DNA from: Syntrophus gentianae
GTDB lineage: Bacteria > Desulfobacterota > Syntrophia > Syntrophales > Syntrophaceae
DNA length: 64,000 bases
Reading direction: 5' to 3'
Assembly: GCF_900109885.1 (NCBI RefSeq)
Contig: NZ_FOBS01000002.1
Coordinates: 62,001-126,000, forward strand
Under the pieces are notes generated by a model. It was not told the origin of the DNA and made no database searches. It saw only the letters and a program-made list of their open reading frames with translations. The position numbers and the translations under genes were made by a program. Below, in pieces: positions 1 through 8,597 of the stretch (within the stretch, counting starts at the first letter, position 1; every line of letters starts with the position of its first letter).

Positions 1-432
1 ATCGTATTCAATTTCGGGGAAGATAATCTGCTCCTTGACACCGATCGAAAAGTTGCCCCGACCATCAAACGTGTTCGGTGATACACCTCTGAAATCGCGA
101 ATTCTCGGAAGCGCCACGTTTATGAATCGGTCAAAAAATTCATACATTCTCTCTCTTCTCAAGGTTACTCTGCATCCAATGGACATTCCTTTTCTCAACT
201 TGAACGTAGCAATGGATTTTTTCGCCTTCGTAATGACGACCTTCTGCCCCGTTATCAGTTCCAGCTCACTCGCCGCCGTCTCAAGAATTTTTACATTCTG
301 GATGGCTTCGCCCAACCCCATATTGACAACAATCTTCTTCATTACCGGAACTTGCATGGGATTGCTGTACCCGAACTGAGAAACCAAAGCAGGAACGACT
401 TCCTTTTTGTAATAATCCTTTAATCTCGCCAT
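1..432 (-). CDS. rplE: 50S ribosomal protein L5, 3' end cut by the window
   Basis: Large-subunit protein of the central protuberance that contacts 5S rRNA. The first 144 codons are present, from an ATG at 430-432 ([16 protein letters not shown]) to the window edge. L5 is usually about 179 residues, so roughly the last 35 are missing because the window ends, not because the gene is broken. The late segment with [19 protein letters not shown] is typical of the family. It lies 11 nt downstream of rplX in the S10/spc gene order. Confidence 0.97.
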   Translation of the reverse strand, partial: MARLKDYYKKEVVPALVSQFGYSNPMQVPVMKKIVVNMGLGEAIQNVKILETAASELELITGQKVVITKAKKSIATFKLRKGMSIGCRVTLRRERMYEFFDRFINVALPRIRDFRGVSPNTFDGRGNFSIGVKEQIIFPEIEYD

Positions 433-443
433 TTCACCAATAC

Positions 444-764
444 CTACACATCCAAGATGTCACTGCATTTTTTGCAGATGCGAACTTTCTTCCCATCTTC
501 AATCATCTTTATGCCAATTCTCGTTTCCTTGTTGCATTTTCCACACATAATGCTTACGTTCGAGGCATGAATCGAACCTTCTTTATCGACGATTCCACCT
601 TTTCCCATGGCATTAGCTTTCTGGTGCCGTTTGATCATGTTCAGTTTTTCTATGACGACTCTGTTCTTTTCCTTGATCACGCTCAGGACTTTTCCCGTTT
701 TTCCCTTTTCCTTGCCTGCAGTGACCTTTACCAAGTCGCCTTTTTTCAAATGCTTCAATTGCAT
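444..764 (-). CDS. rplX: 50S ribosomal protein L24
   Basis: Assembly-initiating large-subunit protein of 106 residues, the usual length for bacterial L24. The N-terminal KOW motif is visible ([20 protein letters not shown], residues 8-27). A GGAG ribosome-binding site lies 8 nt before the ATG. The C-terminal half has four cysteines as two C-x2-C pairs (CGKC and CKKC), a zinc-ribbon-like arrangement seen in some bacterial L24 proteins. Zinc binding is inferred. It sits between rplN and rplE in the standard order. Confidence 0.97.
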   Translation of the reverse strand: MQLKHLKKGDLVKVTAGKEKGKTGKVLSVIKEKNRVVIEKLNMIKRHQKANAMGKGGIVDKEGSIHASNVSIMCGKCNKETRIGIKMIEDGKKVRICKKCSDILDV

Positions 765-815
765 TGCCTATTCTCCATCATCTCTTTCACTGTTCAAGCT
801 AATATACCGCAATAA

Positions 816-1184
816 TCACAGTACTTCAGGGGCCAGCGATATGATCTTCATGAACTGCTTTGCTCGCAACTCCCGGGCTACTGGACCAAAGATTCTTGTT
901 CCAATCGGCTCCATCTGATTGCTGATCAATACAGCGGAATTATCATCAAATTTTAAATACGACCCATCCGGGCGCCTGACCTCTTTGGCAGTCCGAACGA
1001 TGACGGCCTTCATGACATCGCCTTTCTTTACCTTAGAGTTCGGCATCGCTTCCTTTACTGCCACAACAATAACGTCGCCAACGCCGGCGTATCTTCTCTT
1101 TGAACCCCCTAGCACCTTAATACAGGCGACTTTTTTTGCGCCGGAATTATCTGCCACATTAAGTACCGTTTGCATCTGAATCAT
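816..1184 (-). CDS. rplN: 50S ribosomal protein L14
   Basis: Large-subunit protein at the interface that binds 23S rRNA and contributes to intersubunit bridges. It is 122 residues, the canonical length, and opens with [19 protein letters not shown] as expected. The conserved internal [13 protein letters not shown] block is present. It lies between rpsQ and rplX in the conserved S10/spc order with short gaps, so it should share the same mRNA. Confidence 0.98.
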   Translation of the reverse strand: MIQMQTVLNVADNSGAKKVACIKVLGGSKRRYAGVGDVIVVAVKEAMPNSKVKKGDVMKAVIVRTAKEVRRPDGSYLKFDDNSAVLISNQMEPIGTRIFGPVARELRAKQFMKIISLAPEVL

Positions 1185-1220
1185 AATGCGACTCCATCAA
1201 CCTTCCCGAGTATTTTCTGA

Positions 1221-1478
1221 CTATTTTGCTTTTTCAACGATATTAAGCATTCTCCATCTCTTCAATCTGCTGAGTGGACGCGATTCCATGATGATCACGG
1301 TGTCTCCTACCTGACATTCATTTTTTTCATCATGCACCAGATATTTCACGTGCTTTTTCGTATATTTATGAAAGACCGTATGCTTGACCAGACGTTCTGC
1401 TCGAATGACGATTGTTTTGTCCATCTTGTTACTGACGACAACGCCTTTAATGGTCCTTTTCTTGCCTCGTTCGTTCAA
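1221..1478 (-). CDS. rpsQ: 30S ribosomal protein S17
   Basis: Primary 16S rRNA-binding protein of the small subunit, 85 residues. The OB-fold core is clear (GVVVSNKMDKTIVIRAERL, then GDTVIIMESRPLSRLKRW). The start is a TTG codon at 1476-1478, 2 nt after the rpmC stop, so expression is probably coupled to rpmC translation. A G-rich stretch just upstream can serve as ribosome-binding site. An ATG start is not available in this frame near the expected N-terminus. Confidence 0.96.
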   Translation of the reverse strand: MNERGKKRTIKGVVVSNKMDKTIVIRAERLVKHTVFHKYTKKHVKYLVHDEKNECQVGDTVIIMESRPLSRLKRWRMLNIVEKAK

Positions 1479-1480
1479 TG

Positions 1481-1672
1481 CTATTTAACCCCCTTTTCCC
1501 GCAATACCGTTTTCGTCCGGGCGATATCTTTTTTAATCTTTCCAAATGCCGCCGTTGATTCCAGTTGCCCTGATGCACTGCGCATTCTAAGGTTAAAAAG
1601 CTCTTCTACCAATTCGTTTTCCTTCTGCCTTATCTCATCAAGGCTCTTATCCCGCCATTCTTTAGCCTTCAT
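1481..1672 (-). CDS. rpmC: 50S ribosomal protein L29
   Basis: Small helical large-subunit protein near the exit tunnel, 63 residues. It shows the family pattern [14 protein letters not shown], then [15 protein letters not shown] and [15 protein letters not shown]. Its ATG lies upstream of the rplP stop, giving an 11-nt overlap and probable translational coupling. It is followed after 2 nt by rpsQ. Confidence 0.97.
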   Translation of the reverse strand: MKAKEWRDKSLDEIRQKENELVEELFNLRMRSASGQLESTAAFGKIKKDIARTKTVLREKGVK

Positions 1673-2084
1673 CGGTCAACTCCCTAGAAAGAAACCTTGT
1701 TCCTATTGGAAGCTTATGTGATGCCAGCCGGAACGCTTCCTTCGCTACATCCTTTGAAACTCCCTCCATCTCATAGAGCACCGTACCCGGTTTTACAACC
1801 GCTACCCATTCTTCCGGCGCCCCCTTTCCTTTTCCCATACGCGTTTCGGCTGGTTTCTTTGTTATTGATTTGTGAGGGAATATTCGTATCCATATCTTCC
1901 CGCCTCTGCGAACATGACGCGTTATTGCAATTCTGGCTGCTTCAATCTGTCTTGCTGTTATCCAGCCACATTCTTCGGCTTGAAGGCCGAACTCTCCAAA
2001 GGAGATTTTGCTGCCCCTTGTTGCAGTCCCTGTCCTGCGTCCTCTTTGCAGCTTCCGATATTTAACTCTTTTTGGCATTAACAT
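1662..2084 (-). CDS. rplP: 50S ribosomal protein L16
   Basis: Large-subunit protein at the A-site finger and peptidyl-transferase region, 140 residues. It begins [17 protein letters not shown], matching the ML-x-PKR start common in the family, so the first ATG is kept. The segment [20 protein letters not shown] is highly conserved across L16 proteins. It overlaps rpmC by 11 nt and follows rpsC after about 55 nt. Confidence 0.97.
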   Translation of the reverse strand: MLMPKRVKYRKLQRGRRTGTATRGSKISFGEFGLQAEECGWITARQIEAARIAITRHVRRGGKIWIRIFPHKSITKKPAETRMGKGKGAPEEWVAVVKPGTVLYEMEGVSKDVAKEAFRLASHKLPIGTRFLSRELTDEG

Positions 2085-2138
2085 GGAACTTATCCCTCTA
2101 TCGATTCAAACTTTTTCTATATTAAAAGCAGGTTGGGT

Positions 2139-2789
2139 TTAGGTCCTTTCAATTTCTTTTTTTCCCGGCAGGACCTCACCGTGAAATATCAATACCTTAA
2201 TTCCGATTTGTCCGTATGCCGTCTTTGCTTCCGTGAAACCGCTGTCTATATCTGCCCTCAATGTATGCAATGGAACTCTTCCTTCACGATACCACTCCGT
2301 CCGTGACATCTCAGCTCCCCCCAACCTTCCCGAGCAACTGACTCGAATCCCTTTCGCTCCGAATTTCAGGGCAGTCAGAACACACTTTTTCATGGCCCTC
2401 CGAAAGGCAATCCTACGCTCCAACTGCATCGCAATATTTTCTGCAACAAGTTGCGCATCTATCTCCGGTTTCCTGACTTCCAGAATATTGATGATGATCT
2501 CACTTGTTGATACATTCTCCAGGTCTTTCTTCAGTTTTTCAATCTCTGCACCCTTTTTCCCGATAATAATCCCGGGACGTGCTGCATAGATATTTACTTT
2601 CGCTTTATTGACCGCCCTTTCGATGTCAATATGAGAGATCCCCGCATGATACAACTTCTTCTTGAGGTAACGACGAATTTCGAGATCTTCATAAAGCATT
2701 GACCGATAATTTTTATCGGCGTACCACCGAGAGTTCCAGTTCTTATTGATCCCCAATCTCAGACCGATAGGATTAACCTTCTGCCCCAA
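2139..2789 (-). CDS. rpsC: 30S ribosomal protein S3
   Basis: Small-subunit head protein at the mRNA entry tunnel, 216 residues from the chosen start. The frame stays open to a GTG at 2802-2804, but the family begins [13 protein letters not shown], and the codon before GQKVNP is a TTG at 2787-2789. A strong GGAGGTG ribosome-binding site sits at about 2795-2801, 5 nt before it, which decides the start. The KH domain motif [15 protein letters not shown] is present, followed by the S3 C-terminal domain with [20 protein letters not shown]. Confidence 0.96.
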   Translation of the reverse strand: MGQKVNPIGLRLGINKNWNSRWYADKNYRSMLYEDLEIRRYLKKKLYHAGISHIDIERAVNKAKVNIYAARPGIIIGKKGAEIEKLKKDLENVSTSEIIINILEVRKPEIDAQLVAENIAMQLERRIAFRRAMKKCVLTALKFGAKGIRVSCSGRLGGAEMSRTEWYREGRVPLHTLRADIDSGFTEAKTAYGQIGIKVLIFHGEVLPGKKEIERT

Positions 2790-2807
2790 TCTAACACCTC
2801 CCACACG

Positions 2808-3140
2808 TTACTTTTCGTCAAGAATAACGGTAATATGACTCATTCTTTTCTTGATTGATGCAGCTCGGCCCTGAGCCCTTGCACGCCATCGTTTCAATGA
2901 AGGTCCTTGATCGACCATCACTTCTTTTACATATAATATATTTTCATCGATATTCGGATTCTGTGTAGCGTTTGCAACTGCCGATTTGAGAACTTTTCCT
3001 ACTATCTCTCCAGACCTCTTCTGAGAATAGTTAAGGATCACTCTCGCATCTTCCACCTTTTTGCCGCGTATCAGATCTACAACCAACCTCGCCTTTTGAG
3101 GTGATATTCTGATATATTTTGCTACCGCTTTCGCTTCCAT
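2808..3140 (-). CDS. rplV: 50S ribosomal protein L22
   Basis: Large-subunit protein lining the nascent-peptide tunnel, 110 residues. The N-terminal [20 protein letters not shown] and the tunnel hairpin region with [20 protein letters not shown] are typical, with no insertion in the macrolide-associated loop. It is between rpsS and rpsC as in other bacteria and should be cotranscribed with them. Confidence 0.98.
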   Translation of the reverse strand: MEAKAVAKYIRISPQKARLVVDLIRGKKVEDARVILNYSQKRSGEIVGKVLKSAVANATQNPNIDENILYVKEVMVDQGPSLKRWRARAQGRAASIKKRMSHITVILDEK

Positions 3141-3194
3141 ATTTTCCGTCTCTAAGATCTTAACTTATATAGTACCGTCAAATTTTTATATTTC

Positions 3195-3476
3195 CTATTT
3201 CCGCACTTTGGACTTTCTGTCACCTGCATGACTGAAGAATATTCTCGTGGGTGAAAATTCACCCAGTTTATGGCCAACCATATTCTCAGTTACGAATACT
3301 GGTATAAATTTCTTCCCATTATGCACAGCGAAGGTATTTCCTATCAAATCAGGGGTTATTGTTGACCGGCGGGACCATGTTTTAATCACATTCTTATTCC
3401 CCGACGAAACAGCCTTTCTAACCTTATCAAGAAGCTTTTCATCAACAAACGGACCTTTTTTGATTGATCTTGCCAC
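3195..3476 (-). CDS. rpsS: 30S ribosomal protein S19
   Basis: Small-subunit head protein of 93 residues that pairs with S13 near the A site. It begins [16 protein letters not shown], and the core [22 protein letters not shown] and [12 protein letters not shown] motifs match the family. It starts 3 nt after the rplB stop, consistent with tight operon packing. Confidence 0.98.
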   Translation of the reverse strand: MARSIKKGPFVDEKLLDKVRKAVSSGNKNVIKTWSRRSTITPDLIGNTFAVHNGKKFIPVFVTENMVGHKLGEFSPTRIFFSHAGDRKSKVRK

Positions 3477-3479
3477 TGC

Positions 3480-4301
3480 TTATCCCCTTCTCTTTACGAT
3501 GTATTTATCTGTACCCTTATTGGTTCTCGTTTTATGCCCTTTTGTTGGTACGCCCCAGGGAGTACAGGGATGTCTTCCACCCGATGATCGCCCTTCGCCA
3601 CCCCCCATAGGATGGTCGACCGGATTCATGACAACGCCCCTTACCTTTGGTCTCTTCCCAGTCCATCGGGTTCGGCCGGCTTTCCCTATACTGATGTTTT
3701 CGTGTTCGTTATTTCCAACCTGACCGATCGTGGCTCGACAATCAATGAAAATCTTCCTCACTTCTCCGGAAGGCAATCTCACCTGCGCGTAACTCCCTTC
3801 CTTTGCCATTAACTGCCCGTAAGTTCCCGCACTTCTTATAAGCTGCCCGCCTTTTCCCACTTTAAGTTCAATATTATGGATGAGAGAGCCAACCGGGATA
3901 TTCTTAAGCGGCAGTGCATTGCCAGCTTTGATGTCCGCCTTCTCGCCACTGAGGATCTTCTCTCCGAGTTCGATTTTGGCCGGGGCTAGAATGTATCTCT
4001 TTTCCCCATCTTCATAATTAATCAAGGCGATTCTTGCGGACCTGTTCGGGTCGTATTCTATCGATGCAATCCTGCCGGGTACATCCAGCTTTTCTCTTTT
4101 GAAATCAATGAATCGATAACGCCTTTTATGCCCGCCACCAACATGCCTGCTCGTAATTCTCCCGAAGTTATTTCGACCACCTGTTTTTTTTATGGTTTTT
4201 AGAAGGCTCTTTTGCGGTGAATCTGAAGTAATTTCTTCAAACGTAGAGCAAGTCTGATATCTTCTACCTGGTGAAGTTGGTTTATATTTTCTGATCGCCA
4301 T
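3480..4301 (-). CDS. rplB: 50S ribosomal protein L2
   Basis: One of the largest and most conserved 50S proteins, needed for subunit association and the peptidyl-transferase centre. It is 273 residues, the normal length. The C-terminal region with [18 protein letters not shown] contains the conserved histidine linked to peptidyl-transferase function in the family. It lies between rplW and rpsS with gaps of 17 and 3 nt. Confidence 0.98.
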   Translation of the reverse strand: MAIRKYKPTSPGRRYQTCSTFEEITSDSPQKSLLKTIKKTGGRNNFGRITSRHVGGGHKRRYRFIDFKREKLDVPGRIASIEYDPNRSARIALINYEDGEKRYILAPAKIELGEKILSGEKADIKAGNALPLKNIPVGSLIHNIELKVGKGGQLIRSAGTYGQLMAKEGSYAQVRLPSGEVRKIFIDCRATIGQVGNNEHENISIGKAGRTRWTGKRPKVRGVVMNPVDHPMGGGEGRSSGGRHPCTPWGVPTKGHKTRTNKGTDKYIVKRRG

Positions 4302-4318
4302 CCGTTTATGCCCCTTCT

Positions 4319-4606
4319 CTATACACCGTATATGTCAATCGAATTTCCAGGGGAAAGCGTTATGACTGCTTTTTTCCAGTCCTTTCTTTTCCCCATCGTC
4401 CGTCCCATTCTTTTTTTCTTGCCTTTAATATTTATGACATGAACATCATCAACAACAACCTTCAGAAGCTTTTCCGCAGCTTTACGAATCTCGATCTTGT
4501 TCGCTCTGGAATCTACTTCGAAATAATACTTATTTTTTTCATCCTTCTCGATGGTGCTCTTCTCAGTCACCAACATTCTTTTAAGGATCGAATGCATTTC
4601 CATCAT
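4319..4606 (-). CDS. rplW: 50S ribosomal protein L23
   Basis: Protein of the tunnel exit that docks trigger factor and SRP, 95 residues. The conserved LVTEKST segment is near the N-terminus, followed by the two lysine-rich central strands and the final [18 protein letters not shown]. Its ATG overlaps the rplD stop by 4 nt. A second in-frame ATG 3 codons in would also fit the family start; the first is kept because of the stop-start overlap. Confidence 0.96.
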   Translation of the reverse strand: MMEMHSILKRMLVTEKSTIEKDEKNKYYFEVDSRANKIEIRKAAEKLLKVVVDDVHVINIKGKKKRMGRTMGKRKDWKKAVITLSPGNSIDIYGV

Positions 4607-5226
4607 GATAGCAGCGCCCCTTCCAATTTCTTAACAGCCGGCTCCAGAATGACGAGGTGTTCATGATTCAGAACATCATAAACATTAATGCCTTCGGACC
4701 TGATCATCTTGATTCCTTCTATATTTCTGGAAGACTTTTCCAGAAATTCGTTTCTCTCGTCCGTAACAAACAATGCCTTCTTCAATCCAAACCGATCCAC
4801 GACTTCCTGAAACTTTTTCGTTTTTATTTCTTCCAGCGGAAAATCCTTCAAGACGACCAGCTTCTGTCCCTGATACTTCATACTCAATACGGATCGCAAG
4901 GCACTCTTTCTGATCTTTTTCGGAACTTTATATTTGTAATCTCTCTGCACTGGTCCGAACACGATTCCGCCACCACGCCATATGGGTGATCTGCTCGTTC
5001 CTGCACGGGCCCGTCCTGTCCCCTTTTGCCGCCAGGGCTTCTTGCCACCGCCACTTACATCACTCCGACCTTTGGTCGCTGCCGTACCCAAGCGCCGTGA
5101 CGCCATCTGCATTCTCACTACGTCATAAACAACCGCATCATTAACTTCAGCACCAAACACGGCATCACTAAGCTCGATCTCGGACACTTTATTTTTAGCA
5201 ATGTCATATACTTCAGCAACCAACAT
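4603..5226 (-). CDS. rplD: 50S ribosomal protein L4
   Basis: Tunnel-constriction protein, and the autogenous repressor of the S10 operon in enterobacteria. It is 207 residues from the ATG at 5224-5226 (MLVAEVYDIAKNKV), preceded by GAGGGGA. The frame opens 10 codons earlier, but that extension lacks family similarity. The extended loop GGGKKPWRQKGTGRARAGTS is conserved. Whether L4 autoregulates here is not visible; no S10-type leader hairpin was recognised upstream of rpsJ. Confidence 0.96.
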   Translation of the reverse strand: MLVAEVYDIAKNKVSEIELSDAVFGAEVNDAVVYDVVRMQMASRRLGTAATKGRSDVSGGGKKPWRQKGTGRARAGTSRSPIWRGGGIVFGPVQRDYKYKVPKKIRKSALRSVLSMKYQGQKLVVLKDFPLEEIKTKKFQEVVDRFGLKKALFVTDERNEFLEKSSRNIEGIKMIRSEGINVYDVLNHEHLVILEPAVKKLEGALLS

Positions 5227-5252
5227 CTTATTTCCCCTCAAATAGCATACTC

Positions 5253-5882
5253 TCAAGACTTAACAGAGTTTTTTATGAATAGATAGCCGTTTCGCGCTCC
5301 GGGAACCGCACCCTTTATCAGCATGATATTTCTTTCGGACCGGATGCTCCAGATCATAAGGTTCTTCACGGTCTTCTGCTCGTTTCCCATTTGACCGGGC
5401 AGCTTTTTACCTTTCATTACCCGTGATGGATAGGCACTCGCGCCAATGGAGCCGGGAGCCCGATGGAACATCGATCCATGTGTGGATCTTCCTCCGCCGA
5501 AACCATGCCGCTTGATGACACCGGCGAACCCCTTTCCCTTGGTTATACCGGTTATGTCAACACTGTCGCCGATCTCGAAAATATCCACCGTGACTTCCTG
5601 ACCCAATTCATATTCATCAATCGAGTCCGGGCGCATTTCCTTCAGGATACGGAAGTATCCCTTATTGGCCTTGTCAAAATGGCCCTGCAGCGGCTTGGTA
5701 ACCTTATTCTGCTTAATTCTTCCATAACCGAGTTGAACTGCATCATAACCATCTTTCTCTGCAGTTTTTTTCTGAATCACTACCGATGGTTCAACCTCAA
5801 CGACCGTAACCGGAACAGCAGCCCCATCCTCGGCAAATACCTGCATCATTCCGACTTTCCTGCCAATGATCATCTTTTTCAT
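5253..5882 (-). CDS. rplC: 50S ribosomal protein L3
   Basis: Early-assembly large-subunit protein near the peptidyl-transferase centre, 209 residues from the ATG at 5880-5882 (MKKMIIGRKVGMMQVF). The frame is open to a GTG 3 codons upstream, and another ATG lies 3 codons downstream; no ribosome-binding site clearly decides between them. The GGGRSTHGSMFHRAPGSIGA and GQMGNEQKTVKNL motifs are diagnostic, the second containing the glutamine methylated in other bacteria. Confidence 0.95.
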   Translation of the reverse strand: MKKMIIGRKVGMMQVFAEDGAAVPVTVVEVEPSVVIQKKTAEKDGYDAVQLGYGRIKQNKVTKPLQGHFDKANKGYFRILKEMRPDSIDEYELGQEVTVDIFEIGDSVDITGITKGKGFAGVIKRHGFGGGRSTHGSMFHRAPGSIGASAYPSRVMKGKKLPGQMGNEQKTVKNLMIWSIRSERNIMLIKGAVPGARNGYLFIKNSVKS

Positions 5883-5982
5883 CAGATCCACTTTATCGTC
5901 TACATTTATTTTTTAAACGTTTGTTGCCTAAGACCACCAGCACAATCTGTTCAACAGATCCCGCACGCTGCTTGTCCCGAGC

Positions 5983-6291
5983 CTAAGCCTTGATTTCCAC
6001 ATCCACGCCCGCCGACAAGTCGAGCTTCATCAGTGCATCTACCGTGGATTGCGTTGGCTCGATAATGTCAATCAATCTTTTGTGCGTTCTTATTTCAAAT
6101 TGCTCTCTTGATTTCTTGTCGACATGCGGGGAACGATTCACACAATATTTGTTGATTTCTGTGGGAAGCGGCACAGGACCCGCAACCCGGGCTCCCGTGC
6201 GCCTCGCTGTCTCCACAATCTCTTCCACCGAGCGATCAAGTAATTTATAATCGTACGCTCTTAGACGAATCCTTATCTTCTGATCTTTCAT
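5983..6291 (-). CDS. rpsJ: 30S ribosomal protein S10
   Basis: Small-subunit head protein that also partners NusB in antitermination, 102 residues. The motifs [28 protein letters not shown] and the C-terminal [12 protein letters not shown] are typical. It is separated from tuf by 44 nt and from rplC by about 100 nt, so the str and S10 groups are fused into one codirectional run with no obvious terminator between them. Confidence 0.98.
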   Translation of the reverse strand: MKDQKIRIRLRAYDYKLLDRSVEEIVETARRTGARVAGPVPLPTEINKYCVNRSPHVDKKSREQFEIRTHKRLIDIIEPTQSTVDALMKLDLSAGVDVEIKA

Positions 6292-6335
6292 GTTATCGTT
6301 CGACCCAATATCTCATCAAGTATTCAATCAATTAG

Positions 6336-7529
6336 TTATTCGATGACTTTGCTGACAACGCCGGCACCGACCGTTCTTCCACCTTCCCGGATAGCAAAGC
6401 GCAGTTGCTCTTCCATGGCAATAGGCGTGATCAAAGTCACTTCCATCTCCACATTATCTCCAGGCATAACCATCTCTACGCCTTCGGGCAATTTGGCCAC
6501 ACCGGTCACATCTGTCGTTCTGAAGTAGAACTGCGGACGATAGCCGGTAAAGAAGGGGGTATGCCTTCCACCTTCCTCCTTGGTCAAGACGTAAACCTGA
6601 GCCATGAACTTCGTGTGCGGGGTAATGGAAGCCGGTTTGGCAACGACCTGGCCTCTTTCGACATCTTCCCGTTTAATTCCCCGGAGCAGCAAGCCGACAT
6701 CGTCACCGGCTCTTCCCTCATCCAAGGTCTTGCGGAACATCTCAACACCCGTGCAGACTGTCTTCTGGGTCGCACGGACACCGACGATTTCCACTTCTTC
6801 ACCGGTTTTGACGATACCCCGGTCAATTCTTCCCGTAACAACGGTACCGCGGCCGGAAATCGTGAAGACATCGCCGACAGGCATGAGAAATGGTTTATCC
6901 AGAGCTCGTTCGGGCTCGGGGATATAGCTATCAACGGCATCCATCAGGGCATAGATGGACTTTACGTCAGGATCTTCAGCACTTTCACTTTCAAGAGCCT
7001 TTAAAGCCGATCCTCGAATGATGGGGATATCATCGCCGGGGAATTCGTATTCGTTCAGCAGTTCTCTCAATTCCAGTTCAACCAGATCAAGAAGCTCAGG
7101 ATCATCCACAAGGTCTACCTTGTTCATGTAAACCACGATATAGGGAACCTGCACCTGCCTCGCAAGAAGGATATGTTCACGGGTCTGCGGCATGGGACCG
7201 TCCGAAGCTGCAACCACGAGAATCGTCCCGTCCATATGCGCTGCACCGGAAATCATATTTTTGATGTAGTCGGCATGCCCCGGGCAGTCCACATGGGCAT
7301 AATGACGTTTGTCCGTCTCGTATTCCACATGGGCGATATTGATCGTGACGCCTCTTTCTTTCTCTTCGGGTGCGTTGTCAATCGAATCAAAGGCTCGAAA
7401 TTCGGCTAAGCCCTTTTTTGCAAGCCACTTTGTGATCGCAGCTGTCAAAGTGGTTTTGCCATGATCGACGTGTCCAATGGTTCCAATATTTAAGTGCGGC
7501 TTCGTCCTTTCAAATTTCTTCTTAGCCAT
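6336..7529 (-). CDS. tuf: Elongation factor Tu
   Basis: GTPase that delivers aminoacyl-tRNA to the ribosomal A site, 397 residues, the usual length. The G motifs are intact: GHVDHGKT (19-26), DCPGH (near 81-85) and NKVD (near 136-139), followed by the two beta-barrel domains. A GGAGG ribosome-binding site precedes the ATG. It follows rpsG directly, with no fusA between them. It is the only tuf in the window. Confidence 0.98.
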   Translation of the reverse strand: MAKKKFERTKPHLNIGTIGHVDHGKTTLTAAITKWLAKKGLAEFRAFDSIDNAPEEKERGVTINIAHVEYETDKRHYAHVDCPGHADYIKNMISGAAHMDGTILVVAASDGPMPQTREHILLARQVQVPYIVVYMNKVDLVDDPELLDLVELELRELLNEYEFPGDDIPIIRGSALKALESESAEDPDVKSIYALMDAVDSYIPEPERALDKPFLMPVGDVFTISGRGTVVTGRIDRGIVKTGEEVEIVGVRATQKTVCTGVEMFRKTLDEGRAGDDVGLLLRGIKREDVERGQVVAKPASITPHTKFMAQVYVLTKEEGGRHTPFFTGYRPQFYFRTTDVTGVAKLPEGVEMVMPGDNVEMEVTLITPIAMEEQLRFAIREGGRTVGAGVVSKVIE

Positions 7530-7672
7530 CCTCCGACCTCCTTAATCTTTATGATTCTCTTGAATAAGTAATTTCGCAACTCTTTGAGAAAGCATCCTCT
7601 GCTTTCTTCAAAATTTTTTTTCAGCTCATGCGCTGACTGAACACTGATTGTCCAGTCAATTCCGGCAAATAT

Positions 7673-8143
7673 CTAGAAGCGATAATGAGCAAAAGCCTTA
7701 TTCGCTTCGGCCATTTTATGAACACTTTCACGTTTTTTTATCGATCCACCCCGGTTGTTTGCGGCATCGATAAATTCACCGGCCAGTTTTTCCCTCATCG
7801 TTTTTTCAGTTCTGTCACTCGCATTGGAGATGATCCAGCGGATGGCAAGGGCAACCCTTCTGGAAGCTGCAACCTCAGTGGGAACCTGATACGTCGAACC
7901 TCCAACCCGCCTCGACTTGACTTCAATGATGGGTTTCACGTTGCTGACGGCCCGCTCAAACAACTCCACCGGAGATTCCTTAGCCTTTCTCTCTATAATG
8001 TCAAAAGCACCATAAAGAATGGACTCGGCAACGCTCTTCTTTCCCTCCTTCAGGAGATTGTTGACAAACTTTGCAACGAGAACATTCTTGTATTTCGGAT
8101 CCGGCAGGATCACTCTTTTCGCAATTTCCCTTCTTCTTGGCAT
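7673..8143 (-). CDS. rpsG: 30S ribosomal protein S7
   Basis: Primary assembly protein of the small-subunit head near the E site, 156 residues. The start [20 protein letters not shown] and the core [21 protein letters not shown] are diagnostic. It begins 16 nt after rpsL. In most bacteria fusA follows; here the next gene is tuf after a 143-nt spacer without coding capacity. Confidence 0.98.
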   Translation of the reverse strand: MPRRREIAKRVILPDPKYKNVLVAKFVNNLLKEGKKSVAESILYGAFDIIERKAKESPVELFERAVSNVKPIIEVKSRRVGGSTYQVPTEVAASRRVALAIRWIISNASDRTEKTMREKLAGEFIDAANNRGGSIKKRESVHKMAEANKAFAHYRF

Positions 8144-8159
8144 AACTCAGAACCTCGCA

Positions 8160-8531
8160 TTAACTTGGCTTTTTAGCCCCGTATTTTGATCTCCCCTGTT
8201 TCCTGTCCTGAACGCCGACTGCATCGAGCGTCCCGCGTACAATATGGTATCTCACACCGGGAAGATCCTTAACGCGCCCACCGCGAACCAGTACGACGGA
8301 ATGCTCCTGCAGGTTATGACCGATTCCGGGGATGTATGATGTCACTTCATAGCCGCTGGTCAATCGGACTCTGGCAACCTTCCTTAAGGCGGAGTTGGGC
8401 TTTTTAGGGGTTGATGTATATACCCGGACGCATACTCCCCGCCTCTGCGGTGATCCAGCCAATGCTGGCGTTGATGCTTTTTTTGCAGCTCGCAATCTGC
8501 CATTGCGAACCAACTGATTTATAGTAGGCAT
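8160..8531 (-). CDS. rpsL: 30S ribosomal protein S12
   Basis: Decoding-centre protein, 123 residues. The conserved loops [12 protein letters not shown] (Lys43/Lys44) and [11 protein letters not shown] (Lys88, Asp89) carry the residues associated with streptomycin sensitivity in other bacteria, unchanged. The aspartate in KDLPG is the site methylthiolated by RimO in E. coli, and a rimO gene is present at 35633-36997. It follows rpoC after 66 nt. Confidence 0.98.
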   Translation of the reverse strand: MPTINQLVRNGRLRAAKKASTPALAGSPQRRGVCVRVYTSTPKKPNSALRKVARVRLTSGYEVTSYIPGIGHNLQEHSVVLVRGGRVKDLPGVRYHIVRGTLDAVGVQDRKQGRSKYGAKKPS

Positions 8532-8597
8532 TAATCCTCCCGTGAGCTGAACTTCAAGTACGAAATATGATTTGACTAAGAAAAGCTTGGTTAACTA

